A program made the position numbers and the translations under genes. Shown piece by piece: positions 6,503 through 13,307 of a DNA stretch of 13,307 nucleotides; the first letter of the stretch is position 1, and every line of letters begins with the position of its first letter. The stretch is from Acidiferrobacter sp. (GTDB lineage Bacteria; Pseudomonadota; Gammaproteobacteria; Acidiferrobacterales; Acidiferrobacteraceae): contig DAHWGZ010000034.1 in assembly GCA_027335965.1 (NCBI GenBank), positions 1 to 13,307 on the forward strand, in the 5' to 3' direction. The notes below the pieces were generated by a model. That model searched no databases. It was not told the origin of the DNA and saw only the letters and a program-made list of their open reading frames with translations.

Positions 6503-7159
6503 ATGGTGGGGGAGCGCGTGGATGAACTCATGCGCCGGATCACCTGGGCTGGCGGCATCTCCGGAATCCATCGCAAGGCCGTCTGTCGGGAGAAGTTTTT
6601 GGCGGAGACGGGCAGGTCGTTTCCTGGTAGGACCACTGTGCGGTCATCGCGTTCTATCATCCCAAGGGGCGGGAGCGGCCGGCCTCCGACGGGGCTTGAG
6701 GGCATGCCTCGGATCACCCTCGTCCAGAAGTTGCGCAATCTTTCCGATTCAGGGGCGCAAGAAGCCTTGCATGGACCGGTCTTCATGTGTCGGTTCGTGG
6801 GGATCGACATCGGCCGGGAGCCAGTGCCGGATGAGGCTGCCATCCTGAAGTTTCGCCATCTCCTGCACGAGCGCCATCTTTCCCGGGATCTCTTCCGGGA
6901 GACGCACCGCCAGCTGGAATCCCGGGGCGTAAGGGCCAGCCAGGCTCCAACAGGGGGCGCCATCATCAACACCCTCGGTGACAAAACACAAGAACCAGTA
7001 GCGACCGAGCTCTCGGAAAAAACGCCCGTCGGGGCGCGGAACGAGGCGTCTTGTCTCGCTGTTCTGGCCGAATCACCGTTTGGAGTCCGGCGCCTGTGGA
7101 AATGGGACGGGAGTTCAGGCGAGCCTCAGGAAACCTTTGTAAAAGCCATTGGTCACTGA
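6503..7159 (+). pseudogene. Degraded IS5-type transposase fragment
   Basis: Residues of this frame match the N-terminal third of IS5-family transposases: GSGRPPTGLEGMPRI (about 57-71), LRNLSDSGAQEALHG, MCRFVGIDIGREPVPDEA (95-112) and ILKFRHLL. The matching part ends at GGAIIN near base 6973. Where intact family members read TIVDATIIN, this copy has TGGAIIN, so the first catalytic Asp is missing. The remaining 60 residues are unrelated, and the rest of the DDE domain is absent. The stretch before about 6575 does not resemble a transposase start either. It cannot encode an active enzyme. Terminal inverted repeats were not found. Confidence 0.7.
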
Positions 7160-7378
7160 AGTGGCGCGCGCACCCAAGGCACGACCAATGCCTCAGGGGA
7201 CCGCGCGTGGCGCTGCGGGCAACCGCGTATCGCGCGGCGCCCCGACGCGACACGGGGAGCCCGCTCCTGGCGCTTTGGTCTCGCGCTGGGGCCGCCCGGG
7301 GCGTGGCGACGATAGGCGCTCGCGGCATGCGCCGACGCGCCCGCGCGGCCCGGGGTGGATGGATGGGCCCTCGAGCTT

Positions 7379-7774
7379 CTAGGCCAGGTACTGGTCGTCC
7401 GAGACCGCCTCCAGCCAATCGACCATTCGGCCGTCCAGGGCCTCCTGAAGGGCGATATGGCTCATGGCCGTGTCGGGCGTGGCCCCATGCCAATGCTTGT
7501 GGCCAGGGGGGCACCAGATGACATCGCCCGCCCGGATCTCCACCTTCGCTTCGCCAAAGCATTGTGTCCAGCCACGCCCCGCGGTCACCATCAGCAGCTG
7601 CCCAAGAGGGTGCGTATGCCAATGGGACCGCGCCCCCGGCTCGAAGGTGACGCTTGCCGCGCCGACCCGCGAGGGTCCCGTCGGCGAATGAATGGGATCG
7701 AGGCGGACGGTCCCGGTAAACCACTCCGCAGGGCCTTTTTGCGACGGCATGGATCCCGCGCGCGTCAGAATCAT
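7379..7774 (-). CDS. Cupin protein resembling manganese hydroxynitrile lyases
   Basis: A single-domain cupin of 131 residues. It follows the Granulicella tundricola hydroxynitrile lyase (GtHNL), as I recall it, along its whole length with the same numbering: [41 protein letters not shown] and [16 protein letters not shown], then ALDGRMVDW near the end. The metal ligands H53, H55, Q59 and H94 are present, as are H96, H106 and Q110 and the pocket residues A40 and V42. Such enzymes split or form cyanohydrins in vitro, but the natural role of bacterial members is uncertain. GGAGG (7780-7784) sits just before the start. The gene lies 11 bases after the alcohol dehydrogenase stop, so the two are co-transcribed. 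A linked role in aldehyde or carbonyl metabolism is plausible. Confidence 0.85.
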   Translation of the reverse strand: MILTRAGSMPSQKGPAEWFTGTVRLDPIHSPTGPSRVGAASVTFEPGARSHWHTHPLGQLLMVTAGRGWTQCFGEAKVEIRAGDVIWCPPGHKHWHGATPDTAMSHIALQEALDGRMVDWLEAVSDDQYLA

Positions 7775-7785
7775 GGCAGCCTCCG

Positions 7786-8847
7786 TCAGGACCCGAGGGT
7801 CCCCATGTCGATGACAAAACGGTATTTGACGTCACCCCGGACCGTGCGGTCGTAGGCCTCGTTGACGTCCTTGATCGAGATGCGCTCGATGTCGCACACG
7901 ATGTTGTGCTGGCCGCAGAAATCCAGCATTTCCTGCGTCTCTGGCAGGCCGCCGATCAAGGAGCCCGCCAAAGAGCGCCGCCGGAATATCAACGGAATCC
8001 CGTCGACCTTCTTCAGGGGCTCCACCGAACCAACGATCACCATCGTCGCGTCGCGCTTCAATAGCGCCATATAGGGGTCCGCATCATGACCCACGGGAAT
8101 CGTGTTCAGCAGAAAGTCGTAGCTGTCCCGCGCCTGTTTCATGGCCTCGGCTTGCGTCGAGATCAGCACGTCGTCGGCGCCGAGCTTTCTTGCGTCCTCG
8201 CCCTTGGAGGGCGAAGTGGTGATCATGGTCACATGCGCCCCCATGGCGTGCGCGAATTTCACCCCCATATGGCCGAGCCCGCCGAGACCGATGACGCCAA
8301 CCCGCTGGCCGGCCCCCACGTTCCAGTGCTTGAGCGGAGAGTAGGTGGTAATCCCTGCGCACAAAAGCGGGGCGGCCGCCGCCGGGTCGAGGTTCTCCGG
8401 GATGTGCAGGACGAAGCGCTGGTCCACGGTTATCGTGTCGGAATAGCCGCCAAGCGTAAGGGGGTGCGGGGTCCCACCGATCTTGTCTTCGCCGCCGTAG
8501 GTACCGGTGAAGCCGTTGTCGCAGTACTGCTCAAGGCCAGCCTCGCAGGAGGGACAGGTGCGGCAGCTGTCCACCATGCACCCGATGCCCGCCAAGTCAC
8601 CCACCTTGAAGCCCTTGACCTCGCTGCCGACCGCCGCGACCCGCCCGACAATCTCGTGGCCCGGAACGAATGGGTAGGAGGTCCAGCCCCATTCATTGCG
8701 CGCCGAATGGATATCCGAATGGCAAATGCCGCAGTGCTGAATATCGAGGACGATGTCCTGAGGTCTTGGATCGCGACGCTCGAACGTGAAGGGTCGTAGC
8801 TCTGCAGTTGCCGATTGGGTTGCGTATCCCTTCGATTTTATCGTCAT
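7786..8847 (-). CDS. Zinc-dependent NAD(P) alcohol dehydrogenase, YahK/cinnamyl-alcohol type
   Basis: A 353-residue medium-chain dehydrogenase/reductase. Catalytic-zinc ligands are in CGICHSD (C39), PGHE (H64) and [11 protein letters not shown]. The structural-zinc set is C95, C98, C101 and C109 ([15 protein letters not shown]). The Rossmann motif GLGGLG follows in [38 protein letters not shown] and GGYSD are typical of the YahK/aldehyde-reductase group, which mainly reduces aldehydes with NADPH. ATG 8847 was chosen over the start nine codons upstream because AAAGGGG precedes it. It is the first gene of a two-gene minus-strand operon with the cupin. The exact substrate cannot be read from the sequence. 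Confidence 0.9.
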   Translation of the reverse strand: MTIKSKGYATQSATAELRPFTFERRDPRPQDIVLDIQHCGICHSDIHSARNEWGWTSYPFVPGHEIVGRVAAVGSEVKGFKVGDLAGIGCMVDSCRTCPSCEAGLEQYCDNGFTGTYGGEDKIGGTPHPLTLGGYSDTITVDQRFVLHIPENLDPAAAAPLLCAGITTYSPLKHWNVGAGQRVGVIGLGGLGHMGVKFAHAMGAHVTMITTSPSKGEDARKLGADDVLISTQAEAMKQARDSYDFLLNTIPVGHDADPYMALLKRDATMVIVGSVEPLKKVDGIPLIFRRRSLAGSLIGGLPETQEMLDFCGQHNIVCDIERISIKDVNEAYDRTVRGDVKYRFVIDMGTLGS

Positions 8848-9579
8848 TACGGCCCCTTTATATGGTTGTCTCAAGCCACCGATTCTTGGCGGCCATGAAT
8901 CGCGTCATGACGCCAAGCCCGCCGATCGAAAATCCTCTATTCGGGCGGCCCTGAATGGGGAAATGCCCAGGGCTGCCAGCGCATGAGACCGGCCGACGCG
9001 TATCGGCATCTTGTGTTGTTGAGGTGTCGGCACTTCGGGGCAACGCCTAATCCCATGCGCCGCTCCCCGGATTGCCAGAGGTGTTGCAAGTGTCGGTGGG
9101 TGCAGCGTTCCATGCCCCCAATATCCGCGGGTGTCCGTGAATCACGATCGCCGCCCCGCCAACGAGTCCTTGTCGCGCGCCGCCCATGCCCCGCGTCCAT
9201 CCGCGTCTGCCCACGGGCGCGTCGATTGAATGCCCTCATTTTTCGGCATTCGCCGCCGGGGCCGATGCCCCCATTCCCTCTGGCCCATTCGCAGGAATGC
9301 GTCGCGCCAGGAAGAACGTATGGGATGGGCGGCCGCCACGGGGACCGCTTCATTAAATCAAATGAGCGCCTGGACGACAAGCACGCGAAGCCCCGCTCTC
9401 GTCTCTCGAGGCAGGCGCGCGCGTCGCGATCCCGGAACGTGATGGCCGCGCGGCATCATGGGGCGCCCGGCCCAAGACGCGCCTCAAAAACCCGCGCGGG
9501 CCGCCGGATTCGTGTCGAAAAGTGGCGAAAAATACCCGCGGCGAGCCTCTCTGCGCCGCGTTGCGACTACCGTTCGTTT
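8848..9579. other. Long stretch without a convincing gene
   Basis: Open frames exist on both strands here, but they are rich in Arg, Pro and Ser, lack ribosome sites and resemble no protein, as expected for chance frames in GC-rich DNA. One inverted repeat with a single mismatch is visible near 8943-8976 (GGCGGCCCTG / CAGGGCTGCC), with no T-tract. Confidence 0.5.
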
Positions 9580-9580
9580 T

Positions 9581-9609
9581 TGGACAGGGACGGGCTCTTC
9601 TGTCATAAT
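9581..9609 (+). promoter_or_regulatory. Sigma-70-type promoter
   Basis: The -35 box TGGACA (9581-9586) and the -10 box CATAAT (9604-9609) are separated by exactly 17 bases, each box with 5 of 6 consensus bases. TG at 9601-9602 makes the -10 extended. Transcription would begin near 9616, about 100 bases before the gene at 9717. The first bases of that RNA form a hairpin (CCACC 9616-9620, GGTGG 9627-9631). Confidence 0.6.
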
Positions 9610-9671
9610 GGCAAACCACCTTTACTGGTGGGCGTGCCCATCCTACTTAGGTCCGACTTATGCGGGCTCAA

Positions 9672-9695
9672 GAGTGCTATAGGATGGTTCCGCAC
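9672..9695. promoter_or_regulatory. Third copy of the GAGTGCTATA motif
   Basis: GAGTGCTATA (9672-9681) is followed by GGTTCCGCAC. Its inverted arms are short (GTGC 9674-9677, GCAC 9692-9695). It lies downstream of the 9581-9609 promoter and 35 bases before the RBS-preceded ATG 9717, so it could be a second promoter or an operator for that gene. Confidence 0.38.
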
Positions 9696-9716
9696 GCTGA
9701 GCATAAGGAGAGATAC

Positions 9717-10172
9717 ATGAAAATAACGAAACGGCTTGCGCAACGCCTCGGGGGGCGTGCGTTACCGGAAAGCAGCGTTCTTTGGTCTTCTCGTCACGGG
9801 TTTTTCTGGACACTCGGGGCTTTCGCAACCATGGGATTGATTGGCGTGACCCTGGTCTCGAGCTACTGGAACAAGGGCCAACTCGTGCGTGCGACAATGG
9901 CTGGCGCAAATCGCATCGTTCTGACAGCCAACACCGCACCGCCCGTTCTTTGGTCCAATGCCTGGCTCGGCCGCCGGCCTTATCGTGCGGTGCCGTTTCA
10001 TGGTCTTCGAAGGGTGGCGACCGGGTTCAGCCTTGTAGCCTTCCAGAAGCCAAGAACGCTTACCCAGGACCTGTTGCGCGTGGCGCCTGATATATCCGCT
10101 CGTTTGATCAAGCTCAAGGATGAGTTTTCGGCCGAGGCTACCCGGGCATTCGCGGCGCACGCGTGGCTTTGA
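9717..10172 (+). CDS. Single-pass membrane protein of unknown function
   Basis: A 151-residue protein. A basic N-terminus (MKITKRLAQRLGGR) precedes one hydrophobic segment at about residues 29-50 (FFWTLGAFATMGLIGVTLVS), followed by a roughly 100-residue domain. The positive N-terminus suggests that the domain is outside the cytoplasm. I recognise no family. ATG 9717 follows a strong AAGGAGAG ribosome site; the frame is open further upstream but without one. The strong promoter at 9581-9609 and motif copy 3 precede it. It ends about 170 bases before gspC, and its topology resembles GspC (short cytoplasmic end, one membrane helix, periplasmic domain). A link to secretion is possible but unproven. 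Confidence 0.72.
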   Translation: MKITKRLAQRLGGRALPESSVLWSSRHGFFWTLGAFATMGLIGVTLVSSYWNKGQLVRATMAGANRIVLTANTAPPVLWSNAWLGRRPYRAVPFHGLRRVATGFSLVAFQKPRTLTQDLLRVAPDISARLIKLKDEFSAEATRAFAAHAWL

Positions 10173-10331
10173 CGGCCGTTTGACGCGCCATCGGCCGGTT
10201 GGCCACAGCCTTTTATCCGGGCGGGATAAGCCCCCGTAAGCGCGGGCAGACCGCATCGGGCATGCGTTTGCCCGGATGAGGTCGGTTTGGATACCTCGAA
10301 AACCAGGGATGGGACGCGCGTGGCGGACGGA

Positions 10332-10337
10332 TATAAT
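10332..10337 (+). promoter_or_regulatory. -10 box upstream of gspC
   Basis: A perfect TATAAT, but without a recognisable -35 box 16-18 bases upstream. The predicted start near 10344 coincides with the first ATG of gspC, so the transcript would be leaderless for ATG 10344 or carry a 30-base leader for ATG 10374. Confidence 0.4.
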
Positions 10338-10343
10338 GCGCCA

Positions 10344-11231
10344 ATGCAAACGGAGCAATGGCAGCAGAGCAAAATGTCCTGGCAGGCTATCGGTGGGCGG
10401 CTTCTGGTCGCCGCCGCCAAGCCGCGCACGGCAAAGGTCGTCAATGGCGTCGCGATCATTGGTCTTGCGGCGGTCCTGACCCACTGGAGCTGGGGGGCGC
10501 TTTCGTCCCCGGGGCGGTTCGCGTCGCCCCCCGTCACGCAGGCGCAGTCCGCACCGCCGCCGCTACGGGTGTTACTGAAGAGTCATTTGTTTGGCCGGTC
10601 CCCGACAACGGCCCTGGCGGCGATCCCGGTAAGCCATCTGGCACTGACCCTCTCGGGGCTGGTGGCGGGCCATCCGGGCGTGGCCCTGATTGCGGGGTCG
10701 GGCGGCAAGGTGCACCCGTACCTGGTCGGGATGAGCGTGTCCCCGGGCGTGGTTCTGGCGGCCGTTACCGCAAACCGCGCCATTGTGCGGCAGGACGGCC
10801 GGCTCGAGAGTCTTCTGCTGTATTCCCGAAAGTTCGCGGCGACGCCGGTATCGGCAAGTCCCTCCATGCCCATGGCATCCGGCCCGGCGGATGCGCGGCC
10901 TCAGCGCTCGGGGTCGGCGCCCGCCGTTACGGTTCGCGTGAAACCTTCCGTGGTGTCGGCGTTTGCGGGCGTGTCAAGCGCGACCTTACAGTCGTGGCTG
11001 GTGCCTGGACCCGAGGGCGGCGTGCTGGTCAAAGGCGCGCCTGCGCCGGCTTTCGCGAGTCTCGGCCTCCAGCAGGGGGATGTCATCGAGGAGGTAAACG
11101 GGCAGCCCGTGAATTCCCTGGGCGCAGCGGTCGGCGCCTATGTAGCGGGCGCCAAAAGTGGCGATGTCACAGTGGATGTGGCGCGCGACGGACACATGAA
11201 GGTCTTTCAGTACACGATGCAAGCCCCATGA
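10344..11231 (+). CDS. gspC: Type II secretion system inner-membrane protein GspC
   Basis: GspC links the inner-membrane platform to the outer-membrane secretin. The 295-residue protein has a cytoplasmic N-terminus and one membrane helix (about 33-50, VNGVAIIGLAAVL). A Pro-rich linker leads to the periplasmic homology region, beginning LLKSHLFG (77-84) and running through LSGLVAGHPGVALI and GRLESLLL (about 160). After a Ser/Pro/Ala linker comes a PDZ domain (about 195-292) with GVLVKGAPAPAFASLGLQQG and DVIEEVNGQPVNS. The start is uncertain: ATG 10344 has no ribosome site, ATG 10374 would remove ten residues, and TTG 10287 would add 19. gspD follows after 43 bases. Confidence 0.88.
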   Translation: MQTEQWQQSKMSWQAIGGRLLVAAAKPRTAKVVNGVAIIGLAAVLTHWSWGALSSPGRFASPPVTQAQSAPPPLRVLLKSHLFGRSPTTALAAIPVSHLALTLSGLVAGHPGVALIAGSGGKVHPYLVGMSVSPGVVLAAVTANRAIVRQDGRLESLLLYSRKFAATPVSASPSMPMASGPADARPQRSGSAPAVTVRVKPSVVSAFAGVSSATLQSWLVPGPEGGVLVKGAPAPAFASLGLQQGDVIEEVNGQPVNSLGAAVGAYVAGAKSGDVTVDVARDGHMKVFQYTMQAP

Positions 11232-11259
11232 GTCCGTTTGTGTGGTGGATACCATTTCT

Positions 11260-11264
11260 AAGGA
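11260..11264 (+). promoter_or_regulatory. Ribosome binding site of gspD
   Basis: AAGGA lies 10 bases before ATG 11275 and selects that start; the frame gives a signal peptide directly after it. Confidence 0.5.
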
Positions 11265-11274
11265 CGGATTACCG

Positions 11275-13307
11275 ATGGGTGAGTGGGTATGCAGCCGGTC
11301 GTGCGCTAGCCGGCCATGGGCGGGGATCGCTGTAGCGCTGTTACTGGCGTCCTTGCAAGCGTCGGCTGAAGCCGCGAATCAGCGGGTTGGTCCGAGCCCG
11401 GAGCATCCCGTGGTGGGGTCGCGCACCGCGCTTGCGGCCAATCCCCAGGCGCGCCCGATAGTGGGGGCTGATACGACGCCTCACGTAGCCGGGACCGGAT
11501 CGGTGGACGTCAGTACGTCGCGTAAGATCCCGCCGGGCAAGATGCTGTTCAACTTCAATAACGCCGACATTCGCGCCGTGATCCGCACGGTCGCCGAGCT
11601 CACCGACAAGAATTTCCTGGTCGATCCGCGCGTGCAGGGGAAGGTCACGATCATATCGACCAAGCCCGTATCCGTGAAAGCCGCCTACCAGATCTTTCTA
11701 AGCGCCTTGAAGGCGCAGGGGTTTGCGGCGGTTGCGGGCCCGGGAGGCGTGATCAAGGTGCTGCCGCAGGCCAACGCGCGCCAGGCGGCGCCGGTCAGCG
11801 GCTACTGGCCGCATGGCGGCGATCAACTGGTGACCCAGATCATACCCATCGAGGAGGGCCAGGCGGCGCAGGTCATGCCCCTTCTGCGACCCTTGATGTC
11901 GAGCGCGGGGATCCTGTCCGTCTACGTGCCCACCAACACCCTGATCGTCACAGACGACGCCGATAATATTCGCAGGCTTCTGCGTATCGTCTATGGGATA
12001 GAGGCGCAGATGCGCGCGCCCATTGCCATAGTGCCCGTGCGCTATGCGTCCGCGGTCGATGTCGCCAACCTGCTCGTGCGACTGGGCGAGGCCCAGTTGC
12101 CGAATGCCGCGGGCACGCCGAGCGGCAACTACAGTTCCGTCTATATCGTCCCGGACACGCGCACCAACAGCCTGCTCGTGCGGACCGCGAGCGCGAAGAA
12201 GCGCCGATTCATCGAGGCGCTCGTGCGCAGGCTCGATGCGCGCGGGGCGAGCGGGGGGACTACGCATGTGGTGTATCTGAGAAACGCCCGCGCCACCAAG
12301 ATCGCAAAGATCCTGCGTGGCCTTTTGCAGGGGGAGGCGAAGGGCGCGGGCAAGCGCCGGGGCGGCCCGGTAATGCCGGTGTCCGCGCCGGGAGTGCCGC
12401 CGGGGCAACCCATGGTCCGCAACCGCGTCTCGGCGCGCGCCATAAAGGCCTCGCTTGTTCAGGCCGATCCGTCGATCAACGCGCTCATCATAAATGCCCC
12501 CAATACCGTGTACGACAGCCTGCGCGCGGTGATAGCGAAGCTCGACATACGGCGGGCTCAGGTATTCGTGAAGGCGCTCATAGCCGAGGTCACGGTCGAT
12601 AATACCGCTGAGCTCGGCGTGCAGTGGGCGGGCGCCGCTCCAGCCGGAAACGGAGCCGTCGGTGGCGTCACGAATTTTCCGTTGACAGGCTCTGGAATCG
12701 TTTCGACCGCGTCTAATCCGTCAAATCTTTCCAGTGACGCGGGCCTTGCGCTCGGCTTCATAAGCGGCGCGGTTAAGCTCGCCGGCGGACAAACGGTCGT
12801 CGGCCTGTCGGCATTCGCGCGCGCCCTGCAATCGGTCTCTGGCGTAAATGTATTGTCGACCCCGGATCTTTTGACGCTCGACAATACCGAGGCGAAGATC
12901 ATGGTCGGCCAGAATGTGCCGTTCATAACCGGAAGCTACTCCACGGCGGGAACCGTGGGTACAGTGGGCGTCAATCCATTTCAGACGGTCGAGCGCAAGA
13001 ACGTGGGCCTTACGCTAAAGATCAAGCCGCAAATCACGGCTGGCAACAACATCAAGATGCAGATCTATGAAAACGTGTCGAGCATAGCGCCGAGCCTTTC
13101 CGGAGCAATCGACCTCATCACGAATAAAAGGGAACTGAAGACCACGGTGATCGTGGCCAATGGCAAGACCATAGTGCTAGGCGGCCTCATCAGTGACGAA
13201 GTCGAGAACAACTGGCAGGGCGTGCCATTATTGGACGACATACCGTGGATAGGAAACTTGTTCAGGTACCGCCAGCGCGTGAAGAAAAAGACCAACCTCA
13301 TGGTTTT
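11275..13307 (+). CDS. gspD: Type II secretion system secretin GspD (runs off the right edge)
   Basis: The outer-membrane secretin forms the exit pore of the type II system. 677 codons are visible with no stop, and the gene continues beyond the window. An N-terminal signal peptide (hydrophobic WAGIAVALLLASLQASA) is followed by a Pro/Ala-rich spacer. The N0 domain begins at residue 89 (KMLFNFNNADIRAVI, LVDPRVQGKVTIIS). N1-N3 repeats follow (IIPIEEGQAAQVMPLLRPLM, IVPVRYASAVDVANLL, HVVYLRNARATKIAKIL). The secretin core starts near 430 (VFVKALIAEVTVDN) and contains VNVLSTPDLLTLDN, VGQNVPFITGSY, VERKNVGLTLKIKPQIT, IVLGGLISDE and VPLLDDIPWIGNLF. The order after gspC is standard. A Gly/Pro-rich insert lies in the N3 region (about residues 359-382). 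Confidence 0.93.
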   Translation, partial: MGEWVCSRSCASRPWAGIAVALLLASLQASAEAANQRVGPSPEHPVVGSRTALAANPQARPIVGADTTPHVAGTGSVDVSTSRKIPPGKMLFNFNNADIRAVIRTVAELTDKNFLVDPRVQGKVTIISTKPVSVKAAYQIFLSALKAQGFAAVAGPGGVIKVLPQANARQAAPVSGYWPHGGDQLVTQIIPIEEGQAAQVMPLLRPLMSSAGILSVYVPTNTLIVTDDADNIRRLLRIVYGIEAQMRAPIAIVPVRYASAVDVANLLVRLGEAQLPNAAGTPSGNYSSVYIVPDTRTNSLLVRTASAKKRRFIEALVRRLDARGASGGTTHVVYLRNARATKIAKILRGLLQGEAKGAGKRRGGPVMPVSAPGVPPGQPMVRNRVSARAIKASLVQADPSINALIINAPNTVYDSLRAVIAKLDIRRAQVFVKALIAEVTVDNTAELGVQWAGAAPAGNGAVGGVTNFPLTGSGIVSTASNPSNLSSDAGLALGFISGAVKLAGGQTVVGLSAFARALQSVSGVNVLSTPDLLTLDNTEAKIMVGQNVPFITGSYSTAGTVGTVGVNPFQTVERKNVGLTLKIKPQITAGNNIKMQIYENVSSIAPSLSGAIDLITNKRELKTTVIVANGKTIVLGGLISDEVENNWQGVPLLDDIPWIGNLFRYRQRVKKKTNLMV

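Noticed and set aside
7147..7190. CATTGGTC/GACCAATG inverted repeat
   Set aside because: Only 8 bp with a 28-base loop and no target duplication or gene boundary to support it as an element end.
6966..7835. 289-codon minus-strand frame over the cupin gene
   Set aside because: It overlaps the cupin gene on the same strand in another frame. The cupin product is recognisable and this one is not.
8086..8799. 237-codon plus-strand frame opposite the alcohol dehydrogenase
   Set aside because: Antisense to a gene with complete zinc and Rossmann motifs.
8845..8880. TATAAA and TTGAGA upstream of the alcohol dehydrogenase (minus strand) as a promoter
   Set aside because: The two boxes are only about 6 bases apart, and the TATAAA would place the transcription start in the ribosome site.
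8983..9720. 245-codon plus-strand frame in the 8.9-9.7 kb gap
   Set aside because: Arg/Pro/Ser-rich with no ribosome site, and it runs through the 9581-9609 promoter and into the start of the 9717 gene.
1..13307. CRISPR array, tRNA or rRNA genes
   Set aside because: No regularly spaced repeat series and no cloverleaf or rRNA-like sequence was seen on either strand.

Overview
The window looks like a piece of a GC-rich (roughly 60 %) proteobacterial chromosome, probably gammaproteobacterial. It carries NAD(P)-linked gpsA, a GT20 glucosylglycerol-phosphate synthase, a cupin/zinc-alcohol-dehydrogenase pair and the first two genes of a type II secretion (gsp) operon. Remnants of mobile DNA and low-coding stretches lie between these blocks. 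I cannot name the species; a salt- or acid-exposed environmental organism is only a guess from the osmolyte genes.

Layout. (1) Bases 1-572 hold two small overlapping genes, both broken. The first carries a 101-bp MITE-like insertion flanked by a 9-bp target duplication, plus a frameshift; the second carries a frameshift. (2) Bases 573-1512 are mostly non-coding, with nested inverted repeats, a promoter-like palindrome and at most one doubtful small membrane ORF. (3) Bases 1513-4840 are a compact three-gene operon, gpsA / HAD phosphatase / ggpS, with overlapping reading frames. The expected product is the osmolyte glucosylglycerol: GpsA makes sn-glycerol 3-phosphate, GgpS adds glucose from a nucleotide sugar, and the phosphatase removes the phosphate. 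(4) Bases 4841-5450 hold a doubtful small ORF, a cluster of GTGATCAC repeats and a 47-codon ORF, possibly the remains of an insertion-sequence end. (5) Bases 5629-6447 encode a polytopic membrane protein of unknown function with visibly lower GC. It is followed by a degraded IS5-type transposase (about 6503-6973). (6) On the minus strand, 8847-7379 is a two-gene operon: a YahK-type zinc alcohol dehydrogenase, then a cupin closely resembling the manganese hydroxynitrile lyases. (7) Bases 8848-9580 show no convincing gene. (8) A good sigma-70-type promoter precedes a 151-residue single-pass membrane protein (9717-10172), followed by gspC and gspD; gspD runs off the right edge.

Two points stand out. 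The glucosylglycerol cassette brings its own G3P-forming enzyme, and its phosphatase-synthase order matches the fused GgpPS proteins of Pseudomonas and Azotobacter. A short motif, GAGTGCTATA, is followed by an inverted CACTC or GCAC half. It occurs three times (1143, 5475, 9672), each time upstream of an ORF with membrane segments, and may be a shared promoter/operator.
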